Below, piece by piece: positions 6,070 through 6,656 of a DNA stretch of 6,656 nucleotides. Under the pieces are notes generated by a model that did not search any database, was not told the origin of the DNA, and saw nothing but the letters and a program-made list of their open reading frames with translations. The position numbers were made by a program, and so were the translations under genes. This stretch comes from an uncultured Sphingomonadaceae bacterium (GTDB taxonomy: Bacteria > Pseudomonadota > Alphaproteobacteria > Sphingomonadales > Sphingomonadaceae). Location of the stretch: contig CAKZSF010000289.1 in assembly GCA_937920575.1 (NCBI GenBank), positions 1 to 6,656 of the forward strand, given 5' to 3'. Position 1 is the first letter of the stretch. Each line of letters starts with the position of its first letter.

Positions 6070-6656
6070 GCGAGCAGTCCTTTTTTGTCGGGGCCGAATG
6101 CCGGGGCCTTAATGTCAGTCCAATCACCACCGGCTTCGCTGCTGGCGATGGCCGCTTCCAGGAACGCCATACCGCGCAGTGCCTCTGCGATACCGGGAAC
6201 ACCATGCGCCGCGGGCGCATCGCCAGCGCGGATCGCGGCGGCGAAGAATTTGTAGAGATTGGCGAAAGCTTCAAGATAACCTTCGGGATGACCCGAAGGC
6301 GTCCGACAACGCGCCAGCGCCTCTTCGCACAACGGCTTGTCGACGCCTGCACGATGGACGCGGTAAGCGTCGCTCCCGCGCCTCTCGATCAGGGAATTCG
6401 GCTCCATCTGACGCCACTCGAGCGCGCCATGCTCGCCGTAAATCTGGATCAAGAGATCATTCTCTTCGCCGACGCACACTTGGCTTGAGATCAAAACGCC
6501 AGTCGCGCCGTTTTCCAGCGTGAATGCCATTTCATTATCATCATCGAGCGGGCGATCCGGGAAATGGCTGCGCAAGCTGGCGGAAAGTTTGTCCATCCGC
6601 GAATGAGCGATGAATTCAGCCAGAGAATGCGCGTGGCTGCCAATGTCGCCCAGCGC
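6066..6656 (-). CDS. Gfo/Idh/MocA-family oxidoreductase, C-terminal part (partial)
   Basis: The frame is open to the right edge, so 196 C-terminal residues are visible and the start and NAD(P)-binding Rossmann domain lie beyond base 6656. The visible part begins ALGDIGSHAHSLAEF, the conserved catalytic-helix segment of this family in which the Asp and the His of D-x-x-x-H line the active site. A beta-sheet C-terminal domain follows (AFTLENGATGV, GEHGALEW, then the helical EGYLEAFANLYKFFAAA segment). Such enzymes oxidise or reduce sugar and inositol hydroxyl/keto groups in the cytoplasm. The stop TGA overlaps the next gene's ATG by 4 bases, implying co-translation with the TIM-barrel enzyme. 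Here a 3-keto-sugar reductase or a glycoside dehydrogenase role is plausible but inferred. A methionine codon at 6596 is internal, since the conserved GDIGSH segment lies upstream of it. Confidence 0.9.
   Translation of the reverse strand, partial: ALGDIGSHAHSLAEFIAHSRMDKLSASLRSHFPDRPLDDDNEMAFTLENGATGVLISSQVCVGEENDLLIQIYGEHGALEWRQMEPNSLIERRGSDAYRVHRAGVDKPLCEEALARCRTPSGHPEGYLEAFANLYKFFAAAIRAGDAPAAHGVPGIAEALRGMAFLEAAIASSEAGGDWTDIKAPAFGPDKKGLLA

Noticed and set aside
6066..6596. A complete 176-residue protein starting at the ATG at 6596
   Set aside because: The frame continues upstream to the window edge with the conserved GDIGSH segment of Gfo/Idh/MocA enzymes, so this is an internal methionine of a truncated gene.
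1..6656. CRISPR arrays, tRNA or rRNA genes, insertion sequences, attachment sites
   Set aside because: No direct-repeat arrays, transposase-like frames, terminal inverted repeats or RNA gene signatures were seen; the window is nearly all protein-coding.

Overview
This window looks like part of a sugar-catabolism locus from a moderately GC-rich alphaproteobacterium, most plausibly a sphingomonad (Sphingomonadales/Erythrobacteraceae). That placement is inferred from protein style and gene content, since there is no rRNA or other marker gene. The DNA is almost fully coding. There are no RNA genes, CRISPR arrays, insertion sequences or long repeats that I can see.

Layout: bases 1-366 on the + strand are the 3' end of a GntP-family gluconate-type permease. 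An 83-base gap (367-449) separates it from a convergent, tightly packed minus-strand operon filling the rest of the window. In transcription order the operon encodes: (1) the C-terminal part of a Gfo/Idh/MocA NAD(P)-dependent sugar oxidoreductase, running off the right edge; (2) a cytoplasmic xylose-isomerase-like TIM-barrel protein, with an ATGA overlap; (3) an MFS transporter; (4) a Tat-exported gluconate-2-dehydrogenase subunit 3-like protein; (5) a GMC flavoprotein dehydrogenase with a C-x5-C-x3-C iron-sulfur-type motif; and (6) a second TIM-barrel protein with a Tat signal and lipobox, again with an ATGA overlap. Spacings between genes are -4, 24 (using the ATG start of the transporter), 2, 27 and -4 bases, and a Shine-Dalgarno sequence precedes every start visible in the window. 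The operon promoter lies to the right of the window.

How the genes may work together (inference): products 4 and 5 resemble two of the three subunits of membrane-bound FAD dehydrogenases such as Caulobacter LacABC and bacterial glucoside 3-dehydrogenases, which oxidise the C3 hydroxyl of glycosides in the periplasm. The exported TIM-barrel lipoprotein (6) could then act on the 3-keto product, the MFS protein (3) could import the result, and the cytoplasmic TIM-barrel protein (2) and Gfo/Idh/MocA enzyme (1) could finish conversion to an ordinary sugar. The individual families are known. The two-compartment arrangement of two dehydrogenase/TIM-barrel pairs around one transporter is the most interesting thing here, and its substrate cannot be read from sequence. 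The cytochrome c subunit expected for electron transfer is not in the window.
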